DNA of 64,000 bases from Aphrocallistes beatrix. Taxonomy: Eukaryota; Porifera; Hexactinellida; Sceptrulophora; Aphrocallistidae. Below the pieces are notes generated by a model, which did not search any database, was not told where the DNA came from, and saw only the letters and a list, made by a program, of their open reading frames with translations. Positions 44,806 through 56,289 of this stretch are shown here, piece by piece. Numbering within the stretch: the first letter of the stretch is position 1; each line of letters opens with the position of its first letter. The translations under genes were made by a program, and so were the position numbers. The DNA is taken from NCBI GenBank assembly GCA_963281255.1, contig OY725495.1, positions 620,001 through 684,000 on the forward strand, read 5' to 3'.

Positions 44806-47460
44806 TCTGGGAATAAATTCCTTACCAAGAAATTTCTTAAACAATGTGCTTATAATAAACACCTTTATAAGCACATTGGTTAAGAAATTTCTTGGTAAGG
44901 AATTTATTCATAGATTTGACAGATATTCGATAACATGCTTCACAAGGTTTAAACCCCGTATGTGACAGTCGCTGGAAGTTGGGATACTCAGAACCTTATC
45001 TATGAAATTTTGAAAATGTTTAGTTCTGCTTTATGTATCTTGTGAGGGGTCAAACAATGGGTTTTTCATGATTCTGAATCTGGTTTTTGCACCAGAGCCA
45101 TTCTTTGGTGGAATTACATTCACACTCACATTTCCTGCTTGTCCAACTACTCAACTACTTACAAAAATTTCCAAAACAATGCGAAAATAAAAACTATGAT
45201 TTCCTTTATTTTTTGAGAGCATTACTGTCTAACAGTATGGATGTAGACAATAATCCTGTATTTCCACTCAATTGCTTAATCTGTGATGACCCGGAGACGC
45301 CAGCTCAGAAACTCGGACAAGCAACTTCTAAAGGCTGCCTTACTCTGTTGGCATAAGCAGGAGTATTTGGAAATGCTACAATTTTGGTGCCATGAACGAG
45401 GCAAGGAATGTCGGAAGACTGAGATACCAGGTGAGGTTTAAATGTGATTTGTACAAGAAGTCTGTCAAGGTCATCATGAAGTCAGCTCGTAAATGCAACC
45501 TGTTTTACTAGACATGAAACATGGCAGGGAACAATGGTTTACGGTCTTTTTAGTGTGCTTCCTATAGTATTAGTATAGTAGCATAGCTACTATACTAATA
45601 GTATAGGATGCACAGTACTAAAATGAGGATGTTCCGGCCGGCCTGCCGTCCGAAATTCGTGTCCTGACCGGAGTTTAAGAGATATCGTCTTGAAATTTTT
45701 ACAGGAGGTGCAAAGTGATATGGAAATGTGCACCTCGGTATACGATTTTTGATTTATGCTGAATCAGCATGATGACACAGCATTTTGTCACTTTTCCCAT
45801 TTCTCCTATATTAGCCAAAGTATAAATAGTAGAAACTTGATATTGATATGGAAGGTAGGCAATGGAGTCCACTAGATAGTATCAAAGTCTCCAATTGATC
45901 GGGCCGATATCCAAGGTGACAATGACGGATCAAAATTTTTTATCTCGTCATCATCTCATTAAATATTCAAAGTTCGATAACTCGAGTTAGAAAATAGATA
46001 GAAGTAAACATATGACGGATGAAATGTTCAACTTTAAACATTCTACATGATAACACCATCACCCTAAGGTAATGATAACACCATCATCCTAAGGTGACGA
46101 TGTCGTCATCAAAATGCAAAATGGAAGCACACTTCAATCCCGTCTGTGGGTTTTTTTTATTTTTTATTTTTAAATACCCGTGATATTTCATGTGAACAAA
46201 CTTATCAAATAATTCCCATCTCAATTATTCTAGGTGCAGCAGAGGTGGAGAAAGAGTCAGCACAGGTGAAAATATGATGCATTTTCTCTAGGACGGTCAA
46301 TCTAATACATTCAGTTAAGGCTGTGATTGGGATGTGATTCGGTTATCAATATAAACATTCACTTTTGCATGGGATGGGAAAACATCAACTGCTATTGAGC
46401 TCCCCTCCAGATAGAGGCTGCTAGGAAGAGATACCCAGTTCCTGACAATTTGACTGCAGTTGGAAGAAGAAAAGTTTGTTGAAGACAGCACATGCCAAAG
46501 ACGATTGTAGCACTGAAGTAACAGGCCTCCAGGAAGAGATCAATGACTTGGTAGCAGAGGAAACACTGTATAATTTGCCCTGCAAGTTTTTTCCGAGACT
46601 GGTGGTCACTGCTCAAGAATTTTTAAAATTTGCGTCATTGAGTCAGAATCATACTATTAGATCACATACATATTTAGTCTTGGGGACCAAACACAACCTT
46701 AATTAAATGTATTGACCATTGACCGTACCTATAGAAAATGGGTCATATTTTCACCTGTGCTGACTCTTTCTCCACCTCTGCTACACCTAGATTAAATGAA
46801 AAGAGAATTACTTTATGAGTTTGTTCACATGAAATATCACGAGTATTGAAAAATAAAAGAAGAATGTAAACCATCGTTCCCTGCCATGTTTCATGTCTAG
46901 TAAAACAGGTTGCATTTACGAGCTGACTTCATGTGTTGACCTTGACAGACTTATTGTACAAATCACATTTACACCTAACTCTCAGTCTTCCGACAATCCT
47001 TGCCTCGTTCATGGCTCCAAAATTGTAGCATTTCCAAATACTCCTGCACATGCCAACAGAGTAAGGCAGCCTTTAGAAGTTGCTTGTCCGAGTTTCTGAG
47101 CTGGAGTCTCCGGGTCATCACAGATGAAGCAATTGAGTTGAAGTGCAGGATTGTTGTCTACATCCATAATGTTAGACGGTAATGCTCTCAAAAGATAAAG
47201 GAAAGGATAGTTTTTATTTTCGCATTGTTTTGGGAATTTTTGAGTAGTTGGACAACCAGGAAATGTGAGTGTGAACGTAATTCAACCAAAGAATGGCTCT
47301 GGAGCAAAAACAAGTGATTGTGATCGATTCAGAATCATGATAACCCATTGTTTGACTCCTCACAAGATACATAAAGCAGAACTAAACATTTTCAAATTTT
47401 CATAGATAAGCTTCTGGGTACCCCAATTTCCAGCAACTGTCACATACGGGGGTTGACTTT
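44806..47460. mobile_element. foldback element, copy 1
   Basis: Large imperfect palindrome. Left arm about 44940-45560 and 46230-46500; right arm about 46740-47460 in inverse order, sharing AACAATGGGTTTTTCATGAT-type, CCTGCCATGTTTCATGTC and AGCAGAGGTGGAGAAAGAGT segments. The left arm has an insertion at about 45570-46200. Its outer edge is a separate ~60-bp-arm hairpin (44812-44932). Both arms encode a Cys-containing peptide, CFICDDPETPAQKLGQATSK, on opposite strands (45087-45356 plus, 47009-47191 minus). A second copy is at 56290-58150. Confidence 0.8.
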
Positions 47461-47469
47461 AAAACTTTA

Positions 47470-48066
47470 GACACCTTTATAAACATATTGATGAATAAAT
47501 TCTAAGATCTTAATTTTCACACCTCTGCAAAAAATGGAAAACAATTTTTCAGTCCGTTCGTGTATTTTTCATTCCCTGATATTTTCACACCTTTATATAA
47601 ATATTTTCGCACATTTTGAAGAATTTGGAAGAACATGTTATAGACTAGCTTCCAATGGCTAATGTTACATGAAATTTCCCCATTATTCCATCCTTTTTTT
47701 CATGTGGCCCCAGTACTGCAATCTGCTCTCAAGGACAAGTACAAGTACACTGAGAGAGTACAAATATATTTGGACCCAACCATTGTAAAAAAAATTATAC
47801 AACTAAAATCTATATTAGAATATTATCAAAAAGCAAAATAGCAAATGATATATGGTATATCCAAATAAGGAAAGCTATAGGATGATGAATATTGAAGGGA
47901 ATCCCCTAGTTCTCTACAGTATGCATGTATACAAAATGTATCTAAAAATTTGAGAGTTAAGAGAAACATTTAGAACTAGGAGTGCATCCATAAGGTTTCA
48001 CACTAGTATGAGTACGAATGTGTCAAGAGATGATCAATGACAGCATGATTTGTGGCGAGTTGTCAT
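47470..48066. other. 3' flank of zinc-finger gene 5 with decayed fingers
   Basis: AT-rich, no gene. From about 47940 to 48066 degenerate finger sequence (GTATGAGTACGAATGTGTC on the plus strand) continues out of frame beyond the gene's stop. The same tail follows gene 8 (58930-59023). Confidence 0.65.
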
Positions 48067-49056
48067 TCAAAGGGTTACGGTTTTAGTATGAACACTTGTA
48101 CGAATGTGCTTCTTAAGACCGGAGGAAGAAGTAAAAGATTTAGAACAAGTCAAGCATTGATAGGGTTTCTCTCCAGTATGAGTACGAATGTGTCGATTAA
48201 GAGATGATCTATCTGAGAATGATTTGTAGCAAGTTGGACATTCAAAGGGTTTCTCTCCAGTATGAGTACGAATGTGCTTCTTAAGATCAGAAGAACCAAT
48301 AAAAGATTTAGAACAAGTTAAGCATTCATGGAGTTTCTCTCCAGTATGAGTACGAATGTGATAATTAAGGCTTGAGGCCCGAGAAAACGATTTGAGACAA
48401 ATATTGCATTCATAGGGTTTCTCTCCAGTGTGAATACGAATGTGTACATTAAGAGATGAGGATTGAGAAAATGATCTGTGGCAAGTTGGACACTCATATG
48501 GTTTCTCACCAGTGTGAGTACGAATGTGTACATCAAGAGATGCTTTTTTAGAAAATGATCTGTGACAAGTTGGACATTCAAAGGGTTTTTCTCCAGTATG
48601 AGTACGAATGTGCTTCTTAAGATCAGAGGAACCAATAAAAGATTTATAACAAGTTAAGCATTGGTAGGGTCTCACTCCATTATGAATACGAATACGTCGA
48701 TTTAGACTTGAGGCATGAGAAAAAGATTTAGTACATGTCGGACAGTTTTGAGACTTTTTTCTAGCAGGAATGGGAAGGTGCATTCGTGAGGATTCAGGAT
48801 AATGCTTAGAATTAGTGGGACATTCGGAGAATTTAGAAAGTAGAATTTCTTTTCTTCTCTTGATCATGATACGATTAGAACGTCTAGATGATGAAACTTC
48901 CGCAGGAGTATCTTCTCTTTGCTCATCATAATCATCATAATCACCATCATCCCAGTCTAACTGCTGGAACTGTGTCTCCTCTCTATCATCTGTCACACTA
49001 AAGTACTCAGATCCCTCTTCAGCTGATTCGAAGTCATTTTCGATATTCTGTTCCAT
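48067..49056 (-). CDS. C2H2 zinc-finger protein 5 of the cluster, 8 fingers
   Basis: Intronless, 329 aa, ATG at 49056. Acidic module [16 protein letters not shown] and QFQQLDWDDGDYDDYDEQ, basic RRSNRIMIKRRKEILLSKFS. Eight fingers: the first has lost its first His (SLNRRIRIH), and the last ends HIRTSVHTKTVTL with wide His spacing. Fingers with SSDLKKH and SSLNVH helices alternate. It is the duplicate of gene 8 (59024-60025): the C-terminal tails HTKTVTL and HTKTLTL match, and the decayed 3' fingers are shared. Confidence 0.92.
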   Translation of the reverse strand: MEQNIENDFESAEEGSEYFSVTDDREETQFQQLDWDDGDYDDYDEQREDTPAEVSSSRRSNRIMIKRRKEILLSKFSECPTNSKHYPESSRMHLPIPARKKSQNCPTCTKSFSHASSLNRRIRIHNGVRPYQCLTCYKSFIGSSDLKKHIRTHTGEKPFECPTCHRSFSKKASLDVHIRTHTGEKPYECPTCHRSFSQSSSLNVHIRIHTGEKPYECNICLKSFSRASSLNYHIRTHTGEKLHECLTCSKSFIGSSDLKKHIRTHTGEKPFECPTCYKSFSDRSSLNRHIRTHTGEKPYQCLTCSKSFTSSSGLKKHIRTSVHTKTVTL

Positions 49057-49297
49057 TTTAACTTTTTTAATCTATCGAACTTGCTATTACCAAGGATAAT
49101 TAACAAGTTTTCATCTTAAATACTCGATGAATTTGCATCATTAATAACATAATATTATATTTAGTATAGGTATTTTACTGGATATTGTTCAGTATCCGGC
49201 CGGATAGCACTCTTCATTGACAAAATGCATACATTGATTTATTACCCTAACATATTCAAAATATCTAGACTAGATCACTGGACAGCATGAGACATTA

Positions 49298-50766
49298 GGG
49301 TGCTCCAAAATATTCTAAAATTAGAATCTTTAGATGCACTTTTTAAATAGTTTACCTTGGTCACCAAATGTTCCCCATAAAAATTTAAAGCAATTTGGAG
49401 TTGATTTAGTAGTCGCGCAAAGTAGGCTCCCCTCGTGCAGATTTATAATGAGATAAGACCGGTTTTGGGCTTAAAGATGCAAAAGGCGTACTTCTAATGT
49501 TCAAAGAAACTAGTGAATTTATCTTTGGGATATTTGGAGTGATTTTATATCAGCCAATAATACATTTTAATCAGCTAAAATCCAAATTATTGACAGAATT
49601 TATATTTCCTCATTATTTACGATACTTGAGGTGTTTCTGATGGATTCTTCGGTACGCTATCAGGCAATTGGCATGTTGCAATCTGGAAAAACACAAAAGG
49701 AGATTGCCAAAAGGTTTGGGAAAGGGATGCGTACGATAAGACGTTGGTGGTCTCGATATTTGCAAGGTCATCGCTTCGAAAATCATTCTGGTGCGGGTAG
49801 GCCGCGAAAGATGGATATGGCGATCAAAATGGTACTTGTGAAATGTCTCCGAAAGCGACATCAGTCAGCAAGGATATTATCTAAACGATTAAATGCGATG
49901 GGATACCGAGTTTGTAAGAGCACAGTGCATAACTATTTGCGAAAAGACATAGGAGTGAGAGCATTCAAAAGCCCCCAAAAACCACTGTTAATAGAGAAAC
50001 AGAAAATGAATCGACTTGCATTTTGTCAAAGAGTGAAAAGGTGGACCATAAACGATTGGAAAAATGTATTATGGTCAGATGAATCCCCATTTGAGTTATA
50101 TCACTCTCCCAATACACAGAATGACCGTATCTGGGCAAATAACAGTTCAGACGTCACACCTCATGAAACAATAAAAAATCCGCCCAAAGTTATGGTATGG
50201 GGTATGATGAGCTATAATTCTCTTTCGGATTTACATTTTGTGCCATCAAAACAGACTGTTAATGCACAGTATTATGTTGAGGAAATCTTAGAGAAAACTT
50301 GTCTCTGTGCACTCAAAAGGAGACGAAAGACTGGACCTGTTCATATGAGGAAGATGGTATCAAAAAGATCTGAAGCTCATTTCATGCAGGATGGGGCGCC
50401 ATCGCACGGAGCAAATGTAACTTAAGAATGGTGTAGAAGACATCTCAATCACTTCTGGACTAAAGAAGAATGGCCTGGAAACTCCCCAGATCTGAATCCT
50501 ATCGAAAATGTATGGGGATACTAAAACAATCATTGGATGAAATGAAGCCAACAACAAATTTAAATCAGCTCAAAAATCACCTGGAAAAAGCTTGGAAGGA
50601 GATAAATCCAGAATATTTGGAAAATATTGTGCTTGGGATGCCGGGAAGGATAATTAAATGCTTAGAATATAAAGGCGATTATAGGAAAATGAATAATTAG
50701 TTCTGTATTCATTCAATACATATAATCTAGATCAATACAATAGGCCAACAATTATTGGACACCCTG
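49298..50766 (+). mobile_element. Tc1/mariner-type transposon, about 1.47 kb
   Basis: Left end AGGGTGCTCCAAAATATTC preceded by TA, right end (inverse) CAGGGTGTCCAATAATTG followed by TA: imperfect terminal repeats of the CAGGGTGTCC type common in Tc1/mariner. It encloses one transposase frame. It sits between zinc-finger genes 5 and 6. Confidence 0.7.
49640..50700 (+). pseudogene. Tc1/mariner-type transposase, one stop and one frameshift
   Basis: From the ATG at 49640: an N-terminal helix-turn-helix (SGKTQKEIAKRFGKGMRTIR), a GRPRK motif, and catalytic segments VLWSDESPFEL, FMQDGAPSH and SPDLNPIENVWG. A TAA at 50422-50424 interrupts after SHGANVT, and a frameshift near 50520 separates NVWG from LKQSLDEMKPTTNLNQLKNH. 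The C-terminus then runs to the stop at 50700. It would cut and paste DNA at TA sites through a DDE catalytic triad, but this copy cannot. Between the second Asp and the Glu I count 37 residues (one of them the stop codon), against 34 in classical Tc1, so it is DD37E-like. Only two lesions suggest a fairly young copy. Confidence 0.85.
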
Positions 50767-50769
50767 TAT

Positions 50770-51323
50770 ATTAATATTTTTCACAGAAGAATTAGTACAT
50801 ATTCCATTTTGAATAGATCCACTTTAATACCATTTGTATGGAGGTTTTCGTGGTGGTCGAATACTTTTGTCCGGATAGTGTATAGATAGATATACACAAA
50901 CATTAATTGAGTTTTAATAGTAAGGATTAATCTATATTATTCCAACTCAATTGTACATACCGTATTTCCCTGAATATTTGCATGGGATTAGATTATCATT
51001 GTGACAATTATTGAGAGAAATATGGATATTATAAGTAGTAGTTGTGTAGGACGTATATAATTTAGTAAATATAATATTACCAATAGTGCATAAACATTGA
51101 TTAGTAACGACTCTGACTATCAAAGATAATAACTCAGCAAGCTAAAAATGATATACACGTACTACGTGTTAGCTTAAGTAAATAAAAGTTAAATTATTTG
51201 CATCATATTATGGAAGGTAGTTCCACATATGAATAGAGTTGCTTTTCTCTACTTTCTCTTCCAAGAAGGCCTACACAAGAGCTGCTTAAGATTTGATATT
51301 TAGAACAGGAAACGGACGAATAA
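50770..51323. other. spacer with Tc1-type end and finger debris
   Basis: CGAATACTTTTGTCCGGATA at 50859-50878 is a lone Tc1-type terminus matching the MITE at 24441-24913. From about 51210 to 51323 decayed finger sequence continues the 3' end of gene 6. Otherwise AT-rich without genes. Confidence 0.6.
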
Positions 51324-52439
51324 TTAGCTGAGAAAATGATTTGTGGCAAGTTTGTCACAAGGGTTTCTCTCCAGATGAATACGAATGTGCCTTTTAAGAT
51401 TATAGGGATTAGTAAAAGATTTAGAACAAGTTGAACATTCAAAGGGTTTCTCTCTAGTGTGGGTACGAATGTGTTGATTAAGAGTTGAATCTTGCGAAAA
51501 TGAGTTGTGGCAAATTGAACATTCAAAGGGTTTCTCTCCAGTATGAGTACGAATGTGGCTATTAAGGTTTGAAGCATGAGAAAACGATTTGAGACAAGTT
51601 GGACATTCATAGGGTTTCTCTCCAGTATGAGTACGAATGTGGGAATTAAGATTTGAAGCTTCAGAAAACGATTTGAGACAAGTTGGACATTCATAAGGTT
51701 TCTCTCCAGTATGAGTACGAATGTGCCTTTTAAGATCAAAGGAAGCAATAAAAGATTTAGAACAAGTCAAGCATTCATACGGTTTCTCCCCAGTATGAGT
51801 ACGAATGTGCATCTTAAGATCATAGGAAATAGTAAAAAATTTAGAACAAGTAGAACATTCAAAGGGTTTCTCTCCAGTATGAGTACGAATGTGTCGATCT
51901 AGAGTTGAATCTTGAGAAAATGATTTATGGCAAGTTTGACATTTATACGGTTTCTCTCCAGTATGAGAACGAATGTGCCTATTAAGATCATAGGAAGTAG
52001 TAAAAGATTTAGAACAACTCAAGCATTGATAGGGTCTCTCTCCAGTATGAGTACGAATGTGTTGATTAAGATTTGAGGCACGAGAAAAAGATTTAGAACA
52101 TGTCGGACAGTTTTGAGACGTTTTCCTAGCATGAATGCGCAAGTGTTCTAGTGAGGATTCAGGATAATGCTTAGAATTAGTGGGACATTTGGAGAGTTTA
52201 GAAAGTAGAATTTCTTTTCTTCTCTTGCTCATGATACGATTAGAATGTCTAGTTAGATGTCCACCTGATGAAGCATCCGCAGGAGTATCTTCTCTTTGTT
52301 CATCATAATCATCAGAATCACCATCATCCCAGTCTAACTGCTGGAACTGTGTCTCCTCTCTATCATCTGTCACACTAAAGTACTCAGATCCCTCTTCAGC
52401 TGATTCGAAGTCTGAATCATTTTCGCCGTTCTGTTCCAT
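51324..52439 (-). CDS. C2H2 zinc-finger protein 6 of the cluster, 9 fingers
   Basis: Intronless, 371 aa, ATG at 52439. Acidic module [34 protein letters not shown]; basic RHSNRIMSKRRKEILLSKLS. Nine complete fingers with TGEKPY/TGEKPF linkers; fingers 6 and 7 are near-duplicates (SFSEASNLNSH, SFSHASNLNSH). After finger 9 a one-base deletion in the linker codons (ccagatga for ccagtatga) shifts the frame, giving the tail [17 protein letters not shown] and silencing at least one further finger still visible downstream. Confidence 0.92.
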   Translation of the reverse strand: MEQNGENDSDFESAEEGSEYFSVTDDREETQFQQLDWDDGDSDDYDEQREDTPADASSGGHLTRHSNRIMSKRRKEILLSKLSKCPTNSKHYPESSLEHLRIHARKTSQNCPTCSKSFSRASNLNQHIRTHTGERPYQCLSCSKSFTTSYDLNRHIRSHTGEKPYKCQTCHKSFSQDSTLDRHIRTHTGEKPFECSTCSKFFTISYDLKMHIRTHTGEKPYECLTCSKSFIASFDLKRHIRTHTGEKPYECPTCLKSFSEASNLNSHIRTHTGEKPYECPTCLKSFSHASNLNSHIRTHTGEKPFECSICHNSFSQDSTLNQHIRTHTREKPFECSTCSKSFTNPYNLKRHIRIHLERNPCDKLATNHFLS

Positions 52440-52940
52440 TTCAATTCTTCTTCTAATATATCGAAATTGGTAGTAACAAGGATAATTTACATGTTTAGTC
52501 TAAAATGACATCGACCCTTTTTGAAATCCTATCATTATTCAATTGAAAATAACCTGTACACAAAAGGAGTTTGCCCTCAGGAATGAGTTTTTCTCTGAAG
52601 CATTACAATCTTTGATTGATCAAATTTTCATTATTTACCAACATAATCACTTTTCAGCCTCTCATTCTCTAAAATGCTAAAAGGGACAAATGCAGCCTCC
52701 TAATCCCCGCAGATCCGCCAATTAATTTAACAACATTTACTCCACAATATTCCCAAATTCAAGTAAAATAAATCCAAAATGTCTACAACATTTACTATAT
52801 TAAATCTTGACGGAGTGACACATATCCCTTGTGTCCACTGGCGATGCCTCTTCCTTTGTAATATCTTTAGTGATATCTAAACTCAATATTTCAATGATTA
52901 GTTAATGACTGCTACATCATGATAGAGGTATTCTCGCTCA
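52440..52940. other. 5' flank of gene 6, shared with other cluster members
   Basis: Collinear with the 5' flanks of genes 4 (43774-44460), 7 (55938-56290) and 9 (62454-62950), including GGAGTTTGCCCTCAGGAATG and CACTTTTCAGCCTCTCATTC. It keeps the empty site of the MITE at 43998. No gene. Confidence 0.75.
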
Positions 52941-52949
52941 TCTCTTCCT

Positions 52950-54240
52950 TTTATGCATGAGTATAATGTGTTTCTTTAGAGTTGCAGACTGAAAGAAGGA
53001 TTTGGAACAGGTTAACATTCATACAGCTTCTCTCAGTATGAGTACGAATGTGCCTTTTAAGATCAGAGGATATAAGAGAATTAGAACAAGTCAAGCATTC
53101 ATAGGGTTTCTCCCCAGTGTGAGTACAAAGGAGGGGATTTAATGAGGCGATTGTGTTCCTGATATTGGATAGATGGTCGAACTAGATGGCAGGGTGCACA
53201 TGCTGTGCGTTTTGTTTTATGTACTCGTTGTACAATTGGAGGAGACAAATACGTATTAGGTATCAGGATCAGGCCAGGTCCCTTGTCTGCGGACAGGATA
53301 GTGATATGTTGCTGTTTGAGTTTTGTTTATACTTTGCTCAGTATTTGGTTATATTTGTTATATGTATTGTTTTTCCTCCGTTCAACGGGGAATCTGGTCA
53401 TCGGTGGTGTGTTACGGGTTAGGGTGAGTAAGTGTTTGAACGGGGTTAGGAATGGTGTTGGTGATTGTTTCATTGGAACTTGAAAACTTTTCCCATACTC
53501 CATCAATTTCTGGAGGAGTGCTGCCACATAATGCCATTCGTTTGGTAGTGGTTTCGGTGCTGTTATTCACTTGATCATGTTAAAATTTTCATTTAGAAAG
53601 TGGTGGTGGCGTTCTGATTCCAGTTGTGGGAGGTTTACTTGAGAACAGAGTCGGCAGTTGTGTTCCATGGATATAGTAGTGGGGAGGGAGACAGGTAAGG
53701 CACTTAAACCTGTCCCCCCTAGTAAAAATTTGCGATTGGTTGCTGTTGCGGTTGAGGGCACGGATGCTGCATTGAATGGTGTATGGGTGGTTGCAAAGCC
53801 AGATCGAGGGTTCTTTTATTAGTGGGTGGCTGCATTTCCCGTTATTCGGGCTCGCGCTGCAGTATCATGGGTATGTGCGTTTTGTGCGGTACGGTATCTA
53901 CCGCATCGGAAGCATATGTTATGGGCCCTACAGGCGTCTCTTGTGGCTGTGAAGGTCCGTTCTTTCTCCTGTTGGGAGGGTCTTTGTGTGGAGTATTCAT
54001 AAAAGGTTTCTCTTTTATGTTGCTGGGTAGCTGGGGACATCCTCCTCTCTTACAATGCTTTGGGGTTCCTGCAGTGATGGAACGGTCTCCTCTTTGCACC
54101 AATGCAACATGGAATTTATGATTTGGGAGTCGAAGGTAGCATTTAGAACAGTTAGCACATTTATACGGCTTCTCTCCGGTATGGATACGAATGTGGTTTT
54201 TAAGACTTGAAGCAGTGAAAGGTAATTTGGACCTCAAAGC
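52950..54240 (-). pseudogene. zinc-finger gene remnant split by a retroelement-like insertion
   Basis: About 52950-53130 and 54120-54240 hold decayed C2H2 fingers on the minus strand ([20 protein letters not shown] in the second). Between them, 53130-54120 is less AT-rich and unlike the flanks. Its minus-strand frames are open but broken: one includes TATRDACRAHNICFRCGRYR, a CxxC-G segment like the start of a gag zinc knuckle. I see no reverse transcriptase, protease or terminal repeats, so the element class is unsure. Confidence 0.45.
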
Positions 54241-54881
54241 CTCTTTGACACCTGGTTTCGAGTTCCATTCCTCCTTTCAAATTCAATCGGCCTTCGGCCC
54301 CCCATCATATGTCCACACCTAAAAGCACCAACTTCCTCCATTATTACACATTGTATATACATCTTAGGTTTCCGGGCCGAAATTCTGGGAATTTTCCGTT
54401 AACGATTATGCTGATGCCAGCATGAAGACACATAAGAAATGAGGGATTCATAAAATTCACCCTATCAACTTGAAATCTATATGGGAGGTTATCATATGTT
54501 CATATCTTTTAATCCCATTTCAATCAAACTCTGTACCGCTACAATTTGTAATCAAATCAGATTATGTCATACATTAATAAAAAGATTGATAAAGCATTAA
54601 ATAGGTTGTCATCATATTCAACAATCGGAAGTTAGTATCGACAATTGAATACACGTTAGTTCGAAAAGGGGAATATGATTAGATACATAATGTGAAATCT
54701 GATTAGACTACAACAATCCGAGTAAGAGCATCAGTATACCTAACAAAATATGTCCTACAAAAGAAACAAAAAATTCATAGAAGTAAAGGCGGCGAACTGA
54801 TTAATAACTTTTGCAATATCTAAACACAACCGTGCAATCATAAGTTAATCTAAAGACTGTCATCCATGAATAAATACTATC

Positions 54882-55937
54882 TCATTCATTTCTTTTATGC
54901 AAGCACACAATGTGCTTCTTAAGATTTGAAAGCTGAGAGAAAGACTTAGAACAAGTAACGCATTGATACGGCTTCTCTCCTGTATGAACTCGAATGTGTC
55001 TTTTAAGATCAGATAAAAGAGAGAAGGATTTCGAACAAGTAACGCAAAGATACGGCTTATCTCCTGTATGAACTCGAATATGTGCTTTAAGATTAGAGTA
55101 ATCTGAGAAGGATTTCGAACAAGTAGCGCAATGATACGGCTTCTCTCCTGTATGAACTCGAATGTGTATTTTAAGAATAGATGAAAGAGAGAAGGATTTA
55201 GAACAAGTAACGCAATGATACGGCTTCTCTCCTGTATGAACTCGAATATGTGCTTTAAGATCAGATGTATGAGAGTAGGATTTCGAACAAGTAACGCATT
55301 GATACGGCTTTTCGCCTGTATGAACTCGAATGTGTTTTTTAAGATCATATGAATTAGAGTAGGATTTCGAACAAGTAACGCAAGGATACGGCTTCTCTCT
55401 TGTGTGAACTCGAATGTGTCTTTTAAGATTAGAGTAATCTGAGAAGGATTTCGAACAAGTAACGCATTGATATGGTTTTTCTCCTGTATGAATAAACATG
55501 TGTTTATTGAGGTGTCCAGTTCGAGAAAACGATTTGGAACATATCGAACATTGATAAGGTTTCTCTCCAGTATGAATACGAATGTGTTGATTAAGATTTG
55601 AGGCATGAGAAAACGATTTAGAACATGTCGGACAGTTTTGAGACATTCGCGAGGATTCAGGATAGTGCTTAGAATTAGTGGGACATTCGGAGAGTTTAGA
55701 AAGTAGAATTTCCTTTCTTTTCTTGCTCATGATGCGATTAGAACGTCTAGATGGATGTCCACCTGATGAAACTTCCGCAGGAGTATCTTCTCTTTGTTCA
55801 TCATAATCATCAGAATCATCATCATCCCAGTCTAACTGCTGGAACTGTGTCTCCTCTCTATCATCTGTCACACTAAAGTACTCAGATCCCTCTTCAGCTG
55901 ATGCGAAGTCTGAATCATTTTCGCCGTTCTGTTCCAT
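54882..55937 (-). CDS. C2H2 zinc-finger protein 7 of the cluster, 9 fingers
   Basis: Intronless, 351 aa, ATG at 55937. N-terminal module as in gene 4 ([16 protein letters not shown]), basic RRSNRIMSKKRKEILLSKLS, then a shortened linker. Nine canonical fingers, most starting YQCVTCSKSFS or YHCVTCSKSFS; finger 9 ends HIVCLHKRNE, which looks like the ancestral C-terminus that genes 3 and 4 once shared. It is the duplication partner of gene 4 with four more fingers. No lesion seen. Probably the best-preserved member of this subgroup. Confidence 0.93.
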   Translation of the reverse strand: MEQNGENDSDFASAEEGSEYFSVTDDREETQFQQLDWDDDDSDDYDEQREDTPAEVSSGGHPSRRSNRIMSKKRKEILLSKLSECPTNSKHYPESSRMSQNCPTCSKSFSHASNLNQHIRIHTGEKPYQCSICSKSFSRTGHLNKHMFIHTGEKPYQCVTCSKSFSDYSNLKRHIRVHTREKPYPCVTCSKSYSNSYDLKKHIRVHTGEKPYQCVTCSKSYSHTSDLKAHIRVHTGEKPYHCVTCSKSFSLSSILKIHIRVHTGEKPYHCATCSKSFSDYSNLKAHIRVHTGDKPYLCVTCSKSFSLLSDLKRHIRVHTGEKPYQCVTCSKSFSQLSNLKKHIVCLHKRNE

Positions 55938-56289
55938 TTCAATTCTTCTTCTAATATATCTTGTTTTAGTCTAAAATGACATCGACCCTTTTTGAAATTC
56001 TATCATTATTCAACTGAAAATAACCTGAACACAAAAGGAGTTTGCCCTCAGGAATGAGTTTTTTCTCTGAAGCATTACAATCTTTGATTGATCAAATTTA
56101 ACACAATTTCATTATTTACCAACATAATCACTTTCCAGCCTCTCATTCTCTAAAATGCTAATGCATTGCATTAATAAGATTCTCTACGTATTTATTTTGT
56201 AGAATGGAATGTTGAGCAACTAAAGAAATGCTAAAGAGTTACCGTCGTCCAAAAGGAGAATGCAGCCTCCTAATCCCCGCGGATCTGCC

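Noticed and set aside
49613-49861. 82-codon ORF antisense to the Tc1-type transposase
   Set aside because: No domain, and it lies opposite the helix-turn-helix coding region.
54860-55606. 248-codon minus-strand ORF overlapping gene 7
   Set aside because: Alternate frame of the finger array; it lacks the Cys/His pattern and repeats every 28 residues only because the fingers do.
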